This document shows, in pieces, positions 43,223 through 52,762 of a stretch of 64,000 bases of DNA. How positions within the stretch are numbered: the stretch's first letter is position 1; each line of letters starts with the position of its first letter. The notes beneath the pieces were generated by a model. It saw only the letters and a list, made by a program, of their open reading frames with translations. It was not told the DNA's origin and searched no databases. The position numbers were made by a program, and so were the translations under genes. The stretch is from Bacteroidota bacterium. GTDB lineage: Bacteria > Bacteroidota > Ignavibacteria > Ignavibacteriales > Melioribacteraceae. The DNA lies in contig JAHJUE010000003.1 of assembly GCA_018829205.1 (NCBI GenBank), positions 1-64,000 of the forward strand, written 5' to 3'.

Positions 43223-43984
43223 ATGCCTTCACCAATAGATTTAATAATAGATCCTTTATCACTCGCAATAATTGCACTATATGCAGTTCTAATGATTTGG
43301 GAATTTGCGGCACCTGCTAAACAGCTGCCTAAAATCAAAGGATGGATTATACGCGGTTTATCCGCTTTCATGATCTATTTTTATGTCGCTTCGTATTTGC
43401 CTTATTTATGGGATGAATATTTAATGCAATTTCAATTACTTGATTTAAGCGGACTTGGCACAATCGGAGGCGCAATTGTTGGAATATTTATTTATGAATT
43501 CGGATTATATATCTGGCATCGTTCAATGCATAAGTTCGATTTTTTATGGAAAGTATTTCATCAAATGCATCACAGTGCAGAAAGACATGATACATTTGGC
43601 GCATATTACTTTAGCGTAATGGATATGATAGGTTTTACTTTCCTTGGAAGTTTATGTTTTAGTTTGATTGCCGGTTTCGATCCTTCTGCAATTACAATTA
43701 TTTTATTGCTGACAAATTTTCTTTCAATATTCCAGCACGCGAATATTAAAACTCCGGTATGGCTTGGATATTTTATTCAAAGGCCGGAAAGTCACAGTGT
43801 TCATCATGCGAATGGAATACACAGATTCAACTATTCGGATCTTCCCATATTTGATATAATTTTCGGGACATTTAAAAATCCGGAATTTCATAAAAATGAA
43901 ACCGGCTTTTACCTTGGGGCATCGAAACGAGTAATTGATATGCTGCTTTTTAAGGATGTAACAAAACAAAAAACCGCGGCTTAA
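43223..43984 (+). CDS. Sterol desaturase / fatty acid hydroxylase family protein
   Basis: A 253-residue membrane protein with several helices and the eight-His di-iron pattern of the family: HRSMHKF, HQMHHSAERHD, and the C-terminal HSVHHANGIHRFNY. These enzymes hydroxylate or desaturate lipid chains using O2. The lipid acted on is unknown. CTTGGAGATT precedes ATG 43223. The gene is followed 24 nt later by a GNAT acetyltransferase gene, possibly in one operon. Confidence 0.87.
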   Translation: MPSPIDLIIDPLSLAIIALYAVLMIWEFAAPAKQLPKIKGWIIRGLSAFMIYFYVASYLPYLWDEYLMQFQLLDLSGLGTIGGAIVGIFIYEFGLYIWHRSMHKFDFLWKVFHQMHHSAERHDTFGAYYFSVMDMIGFTFLGSLCFSLIAGFDPSAITIILLLTNFLSIFQHANIKTPVWLGYFIQRPESHSVHHANGIHRFNYSDLPIFDIIFGTFKNPEFHKNETGFYLGASKRVIDMLLFKDVTKQKTAA

Positions 43985-44008
43985 AAATCTTTAATAAATG
44001 GAAGTAAA

Positions 44009-44839
44009 ATGGAAAATATATTATTAGATAAAAGATTCATTAAAGATATTGAAAACCAGGAAGCTCAATACTGGAGCGAATATTATCTCTGCTGCAGAAA
44101 TCCGCTTACAAAAAAACTGGGGCTGAATGTAAATATTGTTGATGGAACAGTCTGCTGTTCAGTTTCAAAAATTGATGTGCTTGCGTTTAACCGGGCTATC
44201 GGAATTGGTTTAAATTACCCGGTAACGGAAGATCATATAAAAAATATTATCAAGTATTACGAAAATGCAGGCGTAAAAAGATTTTTTATTCAGGTTAGTC
44301 CGGCCGCCGAGCCGGATAATTACAAAGCAATACTTAATAATATGGGCTTCAAACATTACAACAATTGGGCTAAATTTTATAAAAAACTTGACATGAAATT
44401 AAGCGGGTTTAAATCAAATTTAATTATAGAAGAACTGAAGTTGCCGGAAACGGAATTATTTGATAATGTTATAAATAAAGCCTTTGAATTCTCAGGCGGG
44501 TCCGAAGTTTTATTTACTCAGACATATAAACGTCCGGGCTGGAAACATTATTCTGCTAAAGAAGAGAATAAAATAATTGCGGCTGCGTCAATGTTTGTAT
44601 GCGGGAAATACGCTTCACTTGCAATTGCGGGAACACTGCCGGATGAAAGAGGAAAGGGAGCGCAAAGTGCATTAATATTACGCAGAATTAATGATGCCTT
44701 TGATGCTGGATGTGAATATATAATCGTGGAAACAGCAGAGGATAAGCCCGAGAAGCCTTCTGCGTCAAATAGAAATATGAAAAAGCTCGGGTTTAAACTC
44801 GCTTACCTGCGACCAAATTTTATTTACGAATTTCATTAA
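44009..44839 (+). CDS. GNAT family N-acetyltransferase
   Basis: A 276-residue protein. The C-terminal GNAT domain holds AGTLPDERGKGAQSALILRRI, with the acetyl-CoA-binding R/Q-x-x-G-x-G/A motif, followed by NRNMKKLGFKLAY. The N-terminal 130 residues form a second, degenerate GNAT-like half (IGIGLNYPVTEDHIKNIIKYY, AILNNMGFKHYNNWAKFYK). The acceptor is unknown. Confidence 0.82.
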   Translation: MENILLDKRFIKDIENQEAQYWSEYYLCCRNPLTKKLGLNVNIVDGTVCCSVSKIDVLAFNRAIGIGLNYPVTEDHIKNIIKYYENAGVKRFFIQVSPAAEPDNYKAILNNMGFKHYNNWAKFYKKLDMKLSGFKSNLIIEELKLPETELFDNVINKAFEFSGGSEVLFTQTYKRPGWKHYSAKEENKIIAAASMFVCGKYASLAIAGTLPDERGKGAQSALILRRINDAFDAGCEYIIVETAEDKPEKPSASNRNMKKLGFKLAYLRPNFIYEFH

Positions 44840-44866
44840 AAACTAAAATTATAAGGAATAGTATAG

Positions 44867-45772
44867 ATGTTAGCAATTGAAATAAAAGATAAGTGGATTG
44901 CATATGTTTTTGCCTTTGTTTTAGGTTTAACATTTGTTTCTGCGAATACAAAACTTAATGCGCATAATATTACACCAGAACTTGAAACAAAGAAAGTGAC
45001 AATAAATGATATTGAAATTAATTACAGAATTGGGGGGAATGGACCTGTACTTTTACTGCTTCATGGTTATACACTTTCAGGTGAAGCATGGAAACCGTTT
45101 GTAAAGAATCTGATAAATAATTATAAACTAATTATTCCGGATTTGCCCGGTCATGGTTCTTCAAGTTCTCTTAGAGGAAATTACACCATTACAAAATTTG
45201 CCGATATTATTACAGCATTTATGAATGAACTGGGAATAAAACAATTTAACGCTGTGGGGCACAGTGCCGGGGCAATGACACTTATTTTTATGGCACAAGA
45301 AAATTCCGAAAGAATAAATTCAATGGTATTAATAGGATGCGGTTCTAAGTTCAGTAAAAATGGATTAAAATTTGCAGAGAGTGATACGTTTGAAAATTTG
45401 AGCGGCGACCTGCTTCAGTTTTATAAAGGCATTCATAAACGAGGTGATGAACAGTTAAAAGAACTTTATGACTCAATGATGCCTGTGCTTTACAGTTATC
45501 AAAATTTCGATATTTTTTCTGATGAATTTAAAAATATGAAAACCCGTTCATTATTAATAACCGGTGACAGTGATAATTATTTTAATGTAAATTCTGTTGT
45601 TGATTTATACAACTTTTTCCCTTATTCCCAGTTGTGGATTATTCCAGGCGGAGGCCATGCGCCGGTGTGGAAAGATTGGGGCGGTTCTCCGGAAGCTTCA
45701 GAAATTTTTACCTTAGCACTAATGCGGTTCATAAATTCGCCAAAAGAGCAAAATAATTTTGGACTAAACTAA
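44867..45772 (+). CDS. Alpha/beta hydrolase, exported or membrane-anchored
   Basis: A 301-residue protein. An N-terminal hydrophobic segment (about residues 12-30) suggests a signal peptide or anchor. The alpha/beta-hydrolase core has LLLHGYTLSGEAW (oxyanion hole), GHSAGAM with nucleophile S133, LITGDSDNYF (acid) and GGGHAPVW (His). It could be an esterase or lipase-like enzyme; the substrate is unknown. Confidence 0.86.
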   Translation: MLAIEIKDKWIAYVFAFVLGLTFVSANTKLNAHNITPELETKKVTINDIEINYRIGGNGPVLLLLHGYTLSGEAWKPFVKNLINNYKLIIPDLPGHGSSSSLRGNYTITKFADIITAFMNELGIKQFNAVGHSAGAMTLIFMAQENSERINSMVLIGCGSKFSKNGLKFAESDTFENLSGDLLQFYKGIHKRGDEQLKELYDSMMPVLYSYQNFDIFSDEFKNMKTRSLLITGDSDNYFNVNSVVDLYNFFPYSQLWIIPGGGHAPVWKDWGGSPEASEIFTLALMRFINSPKEQNNFGLN

Positions 45773-45857
45773 GCAGAAGCCGGCTTATAATTTATTAAAA
45801 ATCCAAGCTGGCATTGTTTAATCGTGTAATAAGATTATTTTAACAATCATTAGTAAA

Positions 45858-47771
45858 TCAATCATCAAATCTTTCAACAATTTTTAAATTTTGATGATTA
45901 TAAATATCTTTTCCTTCGGGCGAAAATAAATAATCTATTCTTGTTTTATAAAACTCGGTAATTTTTCCGCGAACAATTTTTAATGTGCTGTTCATAAATT
46001 GATTCTGTTCTGTAAACCCCTCGCCAAGCAATGCAAAACTTGAAGGGAGCCATCGTTCGGGAAATTGTTCGGCAAATTCACCGCCTGATTTAAAATTATT
46101 AATTTGCTGCTGTATAATTTCTATAGCTTTTTTTTGTCCTTCTTCGGAATGAACTGATAAACTTTCTTTCTGCAAATAATTTATTAATGCCGCTTTGTTG
46201 GGAACTATTAAAGCTACGGTAAAGAGATCCTGATTATTATGAAGCATAACCTGATCAATAAAATAAGATTTTTCTACAAGCGCTTCTTCAATTCCTTCGG
46301 GAGAATATTTTTCGCCGTCGCTGCCGATAAGCAGACTCTTAAATCTACCGAGCACATATAAATATCCGTCGTTGTCAATGTATCCCAAATCCCCTGTGTA
46401 AAGCCAGCCTTCCTTAACAGCTTCATTTGTAGCTGTTTCATTTTTCCAATAACCTTTCATTACGTTTTCGCCCTTGCATACTATTTCTCCTTTTTCTCCC
46501 CGCGGAAGTTCAATACCGTCTTCGTTGCATATTTTTACTTCTAGATTTTTAACAATCTTACCCGATGAGCCAAGTTTATGCTGTGCCGGAACATTTGCCG
46601 ATATTATAGGCGCGGCTTCTGAAAGTCCGTATCCCTGAAACATAGGAATTCCTATCGCGTAAAAAAATCTTTGCAATTCAATATCAAGCAGAGCTCCGCC
46701 GCCGATGAAGAATTCTAATCTGCCTCCAAATCCTTCGCGTATTTTACTGAATAGAATTTTATCGTAAATAGCGATTAAAGGTTTCTTTAATTTCTGCATG
46801 CCTTTGCCTCGGTCAATTCCAAGACCGTTATATTCATATGCCGTCTGCATTGCTTTATTAAAAAGCTTTTCTACTTTTTCTCCCTTGGCGCGAATTCCGG
46901 ATTCAATATTTTTTCTGAAATTTTTTGCCAGCGCGGGAACGCTTAAAAGGAATGTGGGTTTTATCTCTTTAATATTGATCGGAATATTGCGCAAGGTTTC
47001 AATAGGCGAATTCCCGGTTTGAATAGAGGCCATTGAAGCGCCGTTTTTCATTAACGTATAAATTCCGGCGGTATGCGCAAATGAATGATCCCATGGTAAA
47101 ATCAAAAGTGAAACATAATGTTCCGGTATCGGTAGAAGTGCGGTCGCCTGTTCTACATTTGAAGTATAATTACGATGGGTTAAAATTATCCCTTTCGGAT
47201 CGGCAGTGGTTCCCGAAGTATAACAAATATTAGCGTTGTCATTCTCATCAATTAACTGCCAGGTTTTATTAAAATTTTTTTCATTATATTTTAAGTAATC
47301 CGCCCCGAGTAAAAATATTTCATCTTTAGAAATCTCATCATCTAACAAATCAACGTTATTATCAAATACTATAATTTTTTTCAAAACAGGAAGATCATTT
47401 TTTATTCTTCTTATTTTATTTAAATGATTTTTTGATATAATTACAAATTTGCATTCACTATGCGAGATTCTAAATTTCAAATCATTCGGCTCATCAATTT
47501 TAATGGATATAGGAACATTCACGCCTCCGCAATAAAGCACTGCAAGTTCACTCATAACCCAATCGTTTCTTCCTTCTGAAATTAAAGCCGCGCGGTCTCC
47601 TTTATTAAATCCCAATTTCAGAAGTCCTGCCGCGAATTTATAAACAAGTTTTTTCATTTCGGAATAGGAGAGTGGTTCATAGTTATCGTTTTTCTTCTCC
47701 CACATTAAAGGATTATCGGCGTATTTCTTTACGCTTTCTTCAAACAAATTTGGGATTGTCCGCTGTTCCAC
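45858..47771 (-). CDS. Long-chain acyl-CoA synthetase (AMP-forming)
   Basis: A 637-residue adenylate-forming enzyme: ICYTSGTTADPKGIILTH (ATP-binding P-loop), GYGLSEAAPIIS, GWLYTGDLGYIDNDGYLYVLGR, and a final lysine-bearing NSTLKIVRGKI. It activates fatty acids to acyl-CoA through an acyl-AMP. Length and arrangement match the bacterial FadD15-like/long-chain group. The start is a GTG (minus-strand position 47771) with GAGG upstream. It is convergent with the alpha/beta hydrolase gene. Confidence 0.88.
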   Translation of the reverse strand: MEQRTIPNLFEESVKKYADNPLMWEKKNDNYEPLSYSEMKKLVYKFAAGLLKLGFNKGDRAALISEGRNDWVMSELAVLYCGGVNVPISIKIDEPNDLKFRISHSECKFVIISKNHLNKIRRIKNDLPVLKKIIVFDNNVDLLDDEISKDEIFLLGADYLKYNEKNFNKTWQLIDENDNANICYTSGTTADPKGIILTHRNYTSNVEQATALLPIPEHYVSLLILPWDHSFAHTAGIYTLMKNGASMASIQTGNSPIETLRNIPINIKEIKPTFLLSVPALAKNFRKNIESGIRAKGEKVEKLFNKAMQTAYEYNGLGIDRGKGMQKLKKPLIAIYDKILFSKIREGFGGRLEFFIGGGALLDIELQRFFYAIGIPMFQGYGLSEAAPIISANVPAQHKLGSSGKIVKNLEVKICNEDGIELPRGEKGEIVCKGENVMKGYWKNETATNEAVKEGWLYTGDLGYIDNDGYLYVLGRFKSLLIGSDGEKYSPEGIEEALVEKSYFIDQVMLHNNQDLFTVALIVPNKAALINYLQKESLSVHSEEGQKKAIEIIQQQINNFKSGGEFAEQFPERWLPSSFALLGEGFTEQNQFMNSTLKIVRGKITEFYKTRIDYLFSPEGKDIYNHQNLKIVERFDD

Positions 47772-47892
47772 GTATGCCTCGAAGTTTAATGGATAGTGAT
47801 GTCCCTAAATTAAATAAATTTGTAGAGAGTTGCAGTACTTATAGTTCATAAATAACATTCAAGAAAGAACAATGAAAACAAAAAACAAATAA

Positions 47893-48138
47893 TTAAGTTA
47901 GTTTTTCAAATTCTACCGGTGAGCTGTATCCGGTAGTTGAGTATAATCTCTTTCGATTATAAAATATTTCTATATACCCAAAAATACTTATTCTTGTTTC
48001 CTCTCTGGTTTTATATATTATTATGTAAATCAATTCTGTTTTTAACGTATGAAAAAATGACTCTGTAATTTCGTTGTCATAACAGTTTTCCTTTCTACTC
48101 ATACTTTGTACAAAGAAATCTCCACAACGGGAACTCAA
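47893..48138 (-). pseudogene. IS3-family transposase (OrfB) C-terminal remnant
   Basis: About 70 codons match the end of the IS3-family integrase core: [26 protein letters not shown], with the final catalytic Glu in ITESFF, and [20 protein letters not shown]. The front of the transposase is missing and nothing recognisable precedes the SRKENCYDN motif, so this is a decayed fragment. No terminal inverted repeats could be identified. It marks past insertion activity between the acyl-CoA synthetase and the orphan gene at 48.6 kb. Confidence 0.87.
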
Positions 48139-48596
48139 TTAAAACTTGCAAGTTAGAAAGTTTGTAAAGTTGAAAATGGGTTGGTTGAAACAATGAAAAA
48201 CATCTTGTGTCTCATATCTTGATACTTGTGTCTAGAAATTTACATCAAAAAAAAACTTTACATTCTCCAATAATTTTATTACAATAAAAACTTACAAAAC
48301 AAATCAAATACGGCGTTTTATTCAATATTTCCGACCAAATTTACCGTTTCTAAATACACCTTCAAAACACTATGAATACACTATGAATACACACTCAAAA
48401 CACACCAAATCCAATATGCCTACTGTATAAATCCAATATTAATATAATGTGAATATAATCTGTAAATTATTTGAATATACTTTAAATCTGTATTAAAGTT
48501 TATTATATTAAATTTTACGCAACCGGTGTTTCTAAGTAAATTATTAAAATATTGCCGGTCTCCTAATATTAATAATTAATAATAAAAGGAGGGAAA
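48139..48596. other. AT-rich spacer with short direct repeats, 458 nt
   Basis: No gene is supported. The 11-mer ACACTATGAAT occurs twice in tandem (48367-48377 and 48378-48388), flanked by two copies of TCAAAACAC (48362-48370 and 48395-48403). The rest is AT-rich. A strong AGGAGGG lies just before the next ATG. Confidence 0.6.
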
Positions 48597-49298
48597 ATGG
48601 CGACTTTAAAAGGCGAGGTTTTTGGTAGACTCAGCGGAAAAATAGGTAAAGTAGTGGCCCGCAGAGTAAACGGTAAAACAGTGATTTCCGAAAGACCTGA
48701 TCATTATAAAGAAACAACAAGCGAAGAGGCAAAAAATGTAAGAAGCAGGTTTTCTATCGCCGTGGAGTTTTCAAGTTATATATGCTCAATTGCTCTCTTA
48801 AAAGCTGTCTGGAACTATAACCGTAAAAAGCACAGCAACGCATTTAACATGATGCAGAGTTTTAATATTAAAAGTGTAGGTGACAACGCACCTTCGTTAA
48901 AAAATACAATAACTCCACGCTATATTAAAAGTGGTAATGAATGTGTATATCCTTTAAGCGGTATAAATTTTAACGGCCTTGAAATCACGGCCGTTTTTGA
49001 AGGTATGGATGAACTAATTTCTTTACACGGAAAAGCGGCTTACTATTTGCAGTTTGTAATTCTTTATTATGAACCAAAAGTAAGAGAGAATGAATATTTC
49101 ATAATGGATCAAGTTGAATATCAATTGGATGCCTCAGAGTCCGTCGAAAAGCTGCAGATAAATTTATCAACATTGCAGCGGGATAAAGCGGCGTTGTATA
49201 ATAAAGCTATTGTTTACTCGGCGGCGGTTGTGCGGGAGAGGGATAATGAAAAGTTTTATTGTTCTATCACCTTTGCTAAAGAGTTTACGCTGAATTGA
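48597..49298 (+). CDS. Orphan DUF6266-like protein
   Basis: A 233-residue protein preceded by a near-perfect ribosome binding site (AAAAGGAGGGAAAATG). The first 35 residues (GRLSGKIGKVVARRVNGKTVISERP) resemble the N-terminus of DUF6266-type proteins of Bacteroidota, which carry a Gly-rich GKxGxVVGR segment; the rest is mostly beta strands (two Ig-like halves). The function is unknown; similar proteins have been found near mobile or phage-like DNA. It has no signal peptide. The neighbouring IS3 remnant supports an acquired origin. Confidence 0.6.
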   Translation: MATLKGEVFGRLSGKIGKVVARRVNGKTVISERPDHYKETTSEEAKNVRSRFSIAVEFSSYICSIALLKAVWNYNRKKHSNAFNMMQSFNIKSVGDNAPSLKNTITPRYIKSGNECVYPLSGINFNGLEITAVFEGMDELISLHGKAAYYLQFVILYYEPKVRENEYFIMDQVEYQLDASESVEKLQINLSTLQRDKAALYNKAIVYSAAVVRERDNEKFYCSITFAKEFTLN

Positions 49299-49383
49299 AC
49301 CTCTTCCAAACCTTCACCGTTAAAAAAAGAGAATCGTTTTAAACTCACTCAGCCTGTATTTTAGGGAAGCCTGCTTAACATAG

Positions 49384-49414
49384 TCGCCCTGATTCGAAAC
49401 AGTCATCAAGGCGA
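49384..49414 (+). other. Hairpin in spacer upstream of dapF
   Basis: TCGCCCTGAT at 49384-49393 and ATCAAGGCGA at 49405-49414 pair over 10 bp with one mismatch around an 11-nt loop. No T-run follows, so this is not an ordinary terminator. The surrounding 278-nt spacer has no gene; it might hold a structured RNA or a decayed element. Confidence 0.35.
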
Positions 49415-49576
49415 TGGTTAGGGAATTATATCTGGTTTGCCTGAACAGTAAGCTATCCTGTATCCAGCAGCAAGCATTCAGAATCAATTATCCGGAAACT
49501 TAAAAAACATTTTCAAATCCCTTCTTTATTTTATTGCATCGCTTATAATATTGGCTTAAATTTGGCTTCAAATATT

Positions 49577-50428
49577 ATGCAAAAAATAACATTCAGTAAG
49601 TATTCCGGTGCGGGCAATGATTTCGTCCTGATTGACAAACAGCTCAATCCCGATTTTGAAATTAAACCGGAAACTATTAAAAATTTATGCGACAGAAGAA
49701 ACGGCGTTGGCGCCGACGGTGTTCTTTTAATTAGTGATTCCGAAACACATAATTTTGAAATGGAATATTATAATGCCGACTCCACAACGGGAACTCTTTG
49801 CGGAAACGGCGCCAGATGCGCTTTAAGTTATTCTAAATTAAGCGGCAGAATTCCGGGCACCGAGGCAGTGTTTACAAATAATAATATTAATTACTCCGGC
49901 GAAATTATTTCCGGGAATAAAATAAAATTTAATTTAAATGAACCGGAAGATTTTAAGTTCAATTTTAAAGTGAAGGCATCGGGACAATTAATAAACGCAT
50001 GTTTTGTAAATACCGGTTCGCCTCATGTTGTTATAAATATTGGTGATATTTTAAGTGATCCGAAAAAAATAAATTCGGCATATAAAAATATAAACGATGT
50101 ACCGGTATATTCCATAGGCAAGGAAATTAGAAATCTTCCTGAATTTAACAACGGTACAAACGTAAATTTTATAAAAATAGATGATTCAAAAATATTTATA
50201 AGAACCTATGAACGGGGCGTTGAAGAGGAAACCCTAGCGTGCGGTACCGGTTCAGTTGCTTCCGCTTTGATTGCTTACTTTAATCATAAGTTTAATCCGC
50301 CTGCTGAACTTGTTACCAAAAGCGGCGAAATATTAACAGTTGATTTTAAAATAGATGATAAAAAAATAACAAACGTTTCTTTAACCGGAAGCGCAATTCA
50401 AATATTTAAAGGCGAAATTTTAATTTAA
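49577..50428 (+). CDS. dapF: Diaminopimelate epimerase
   Basis: A 283-residue enzyme converting LL- to meso-diaminopimelate for lysine and peptidoglycan synthesis. The two catalytic cysteines are C75 in TLCGNGARC and C222 in ACGTGSVAS. FSKYSGAGNDFVLID is the standard N-terminus, so the ATG at 49577 is preferred to the TTG at 49562. Followed 14 nt later by a small ABM-like gene. Confidence 0.93.
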   Translation: MQKITFSKYSGAGNDFVLIDKQLNPDFEIKPETIKNLCDRRNGVGADGVLLISDSETHNFEMEYYNADSTTGTLCGNGARCALSYSKLSGRIPGTEAVFTNNNINYSGEIISGNKIKFNLNEPEDFKFNFKVKASGQLINACFVNTGSPHVVINIGDILSDPKKINSAYKNINDVPVYSIGKEIRNLPEFNNGTNVNFIKIDDSKIFIRTYERGVEEETLACGTGSVASALIAYFNHKFNPPAELVTKSGEILTVDFKIDDKKITNVSLTGSAIQIFKGEILI

Positions 50429-50442
50429 TTATAGAGGAATAA

Positions 50443-50745
50443 ATGGGCAAAGTTATCTTTTCTATTAAATACGGTATTCAACCTGAAAAAAGAAACGATT
50501 ATTTAGGTGTTGTTAGAGAATTAAAAAGTCTGGTGAAAGCCGATGGTCTTGAAAGCTATTCTGTTTTCGAAGAAAAAAATAAACAGAATAATTTTTCTGA
50601 AGTTTATATTTTTGCTTCGGCAGAAGCATACGAAAGTTTTGACGATATCGAAGACGAAAGAATCGATTTGCTTATGACGAAACTTTCTGATATGATTATG
50701 CAGCAGACAACCCATTATTCAACTATGTACGAAGTTGTTGAATAA
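50443..50745 (+). CDS. Small dimeric alpha/beta-barrel (ABM-like) protein
   Basis: A 100-residue protein with the strand-helix pattern of antibiotic-biosynthesis-monooxygenase-like proteins (IKYGIQPEKRNDYLGVVRELKSLV, then YSVFEEKNKQNNFSEVYIFAS). The function is unknown. AGAGGAATAA precedes ATG 50443. It lies 14 nt after dapF and may be cotranscribed. Confidence 0.65.
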   Translation: MGKVIFSIKYGIQPEKRNDYLGVVRELKSLVKADGLESYSVFEEKNKQNNFSEVYIFASAEAYESFDDIEDERIDLLMTKLSDMIMQQTTHYSTMYEVVE

Positions 50746-50820
50746 AGATAATTATTGTTCTGCTCTTAATTAAATTAGTCCGACCAATTTACATTTCCAT
50801 AAATCTTAACGGATTAAAAA

Positions 50821-51870
50821 ATGTTTGAATACGTTGGCGCTTTACATATGCATTCAACATTTTCCGACGGCTCCGGTACAGTTAAAGAAATTGCCGGATT
50901 CGCGGATGAAGTCGGACTGGACTATATAATTTTAACCGATCATAATACCCTGCGGGCTTTAAATGAAGGTTATGAAGGCTGGCACGGTAAAACTCTTCTG
51001 CTTGTTGGCTGCGAAATAAATGACCGCAACAATTTAAACCATTACCTGGCATTCGGAATAAATGAAACTATTTCAACGCGTCTTCCGGCTAAAGAATATG
51101 TGAAAATAGTTAAAGACTCCGGCGGAATAGGATTCCTCGCTCATCCTCACGAAAAAAGAAGTTCTATGAAGGAGCATCCTCCATATCCCTGGAAAGAATG
51201 GGATACAAATGATTTTAACGGCATTGAGATTTGGAATCATATGAGCGAATGGATGGAGGGACTTACCGAACAAAATAAATACAACTATTTTATGCATCCG
51301 CTCCGTTCAATTGAAGGTCCGCCTAAAGAAACATTAATTAAATGGGATGAATTAAATCTTAAAAGAAAGGTTGTGGGAATCGGCGGTATTGATGCCCACG
51401 CTCATAAAGTGAATTTATTGGGCTTTTTTGAAGTTGAAGTCTTCCCGTATAAAGTATTGTTTAAGTCTGTTAGAACACATGTATTAACCGACTCAAAAAT
51501 TGTAAAGGGGAAAAACGGCAAAAACCTGGACGCCTCAAAAAAAATGATTTATGATTCTTTGAAAAATGGAAGATGTTTTGTCTCCAATTATTATCACGGG
51601 GATGCGAAAGGATTCAGATTTTTCGCCGAAAAGGATAAAAAGATTTATAATATGGGGGATACAATTAATATTTCAGGAAAAATTCATTTAAGAGTTATTC
51701 TTCCGAATATTAGCGGCTCCATAAATTTAATTAGAAACGGTGAAAAAATAGACTCTATTAATAATATTGACGCGGATTTTATAATTGATAAAAATGGCGC
51801 TTATAGAGTAGAAGTGTACCTTGAAGAAAAAGCGTGGATTTTTTCAAATCATATTAGGATAGGAATTTAA
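50821..51870 (+). CDS. PHP-domain metal-dependent phosphoesterase
   Basis: A 349-residue protein with the PHP motifs GALHMHSTFSDGSG, LDYIILTDHNTL, FLAHPHEK and GIDAHAH, which supply the His/Asp ligands for metal ions. The last 90 residues are a beta-rich tail. PHP proteins hydrolyse phosphate esters; this size class is a stand-alone nuclease- or phosphatase-like type. The substrate is unknown. Confidence 0.83.
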   Translation: MFEYVGALHMHSTFSDGSGTVKEIAGFADEVGLDYIILTDHNTLRALNEGYEGWHGKTLLLVGCEINDRNNLNHYLAFGINETISTRLPAKEYVKIVKDSGGIGFLAHPHEKRSSMKEHPPYPWKEWDTNDFNGIEIWNHMSEWMEGLTEQNKYNYFMHPLRSIEGPPKETLIKWDELNLKRKVVGIGGIDAHAHKVNLLGFFEVEVFPYKVLFKSVRTHVLTDSKIVKGKNGKNLDASKKMIYDSLKNGRCFVSNYYHGDAKGFRFFAEKDKKIYNMGDTINISGKIHLRVILPNISGSINLIRNGEKIDSINNIDADFIIDKNGAYRVEVYLEEKAWIFSNHIRIGI

Positions 51871-51932
51871 CATTTATTATTTTTAACGCTGTTCTATTTT
51901 AACATTTTTAACAATCTAACTTCGGAGTAGAT

Positions 51933-52619
51933 GTGATAGCCAAAAGGAAAAAACTTTCGAAAAAACAAATTAAAGAAGATAAGTTAATTACTTCTTATTA
52001 CAATGCCGTAAAATTTTATGATGAAAATCAATCAAAAATACTAATGGGATTAGGCGCGGTTGCGGTATTAGTAATTGCAATTGTATTCTTTTCAAACAAA
52101 TCTATTGAAGATAATAAAAATGCCGCAGAATCATTAGCTCTGGTATTGGATAAATTTAATAATAAAGAATACGAAGAAGCAATAGAAGGCGTACCGGGAA
52201 CCAATGTAGTAGGATTTAAATCTATTGCGGAAAACTACGGCGGAACCGAACAGGGTGAAATTGCTAAAATATTTTTAGCCGATTGCTACAGCTATCTGGG
52301 AAAATATGATGAGGCATTAAAATATTACGAGGATTATTCCGGAAATAATAATTTATATAAAGCAACCGCAAAAGCAGGTGAAGCTCTTTGTTATGCCGCA
52401 AAAGGGGATAATTTAAAAGCTGCTCAGTTATTTGAAAAAGCCGCTGATGTTGATGAAAACAATATACATACTGCGGAATATTTGCTAAGAGCAGGAATAA
52501 ATTATACCAAAGCCGGCGATTCGGCAAAAGCAAAAGAATTATTCGAAACAATCAAAACAGAATATTCCACAAGTACCGCGGCAAGAGATGTTGCTAGATA
52601 TTCTGTACAAGTAAACTAA
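51933..52619 (+). CDS. Membrane-anchored TPR protein (YfgM-like)
   Basis: A 228-residue protein with a cytoplasmic N-terminus, one transmembrane segment (about residues 37-56) and TPRs (YSYLGKYDEALKYYEDY, ALCYAAKGDNLKAAQLFEKAADVD, YTKAGDSAKAKELFETIKTEY). The layout matches YfgM/TPR_21 proteins, which assist envelope protein export. The start is GTG 51933 with GGAG 5 nt upstream; the ATG at 51931 runs straight into a stop. A terminator follows. Confidence 0.82.
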   Translation: MIAKRKKLSKKQIKEDKLITSYYNAVKFYDENQSKILMGLGAVAVLVIAIVFFSNKSIEDNKNAAESLALVLDKFNNKEYEEAIEGVPGTNVVGFKSIAENYGGTEQGEIAKIFLADCYSYLGKYDEALKYYEDYSGNNNLYKATAKAGEALCYAAKGDNLKAAQLFEKAADVDENNIHTAEYLLRAGINYTKAGDSAKAKELFETIKTEYSTSTAARDVARYSVQVN

Positions 52620-52641
52620 AATTGTAAAAATTGGAAAAAAT

Positions 52642-52672
52642 AAAGCACTCCTTTTGAGTGCTTTTTCTTTTA
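52642..52672 (+). terminator. Rho-independent terminator after TPR gene
   Basis: A 9-bp stem (AAAGCACTC at 52642-52650 with GAGTGCTTT at 52656-52664) with a 5-nt loop and a T-rich tail closes the upstream transcription unit before efp. Confidence 0.9.
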
Positions 52673-52708
52673 TAAACAAAAGTCAAGATCTTTGAAAAAT
52701 AATGTTTC

Positions 52709-52737
52709 TTGATTTTATAAACACCGCTAACTATATT
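52709..52737 (+). promoter_or_regulatory. Predicted promoter of efp-accB-accC-gcvH
   Basis: TTGATT at 52709-52714 and TATATT at 52732-52737 are separated by 17 nt, a good sigma-70-like match. The promoter lies after the upstream terminator and 26 nt before the EF-P ATG. Confidence 0.6.
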
Positions 52738-52762
52738 TTGTCACATTAAAAAAGAAAAGGGT

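Noticed and set aside
48119-48136. 17-nt sequence CTCCACAACGGGAACTC shared with dapF (around 49788)
   Set aside because: Short enough to occur by chance in a 64-kb window and in unrelated reading frames; no longer homology extends from it.
48361-48403. Tandem short repeats as a CRISPR array
   Set aside because: Only two 11-mers in direct contact with no spacers; no cas genes nearby.
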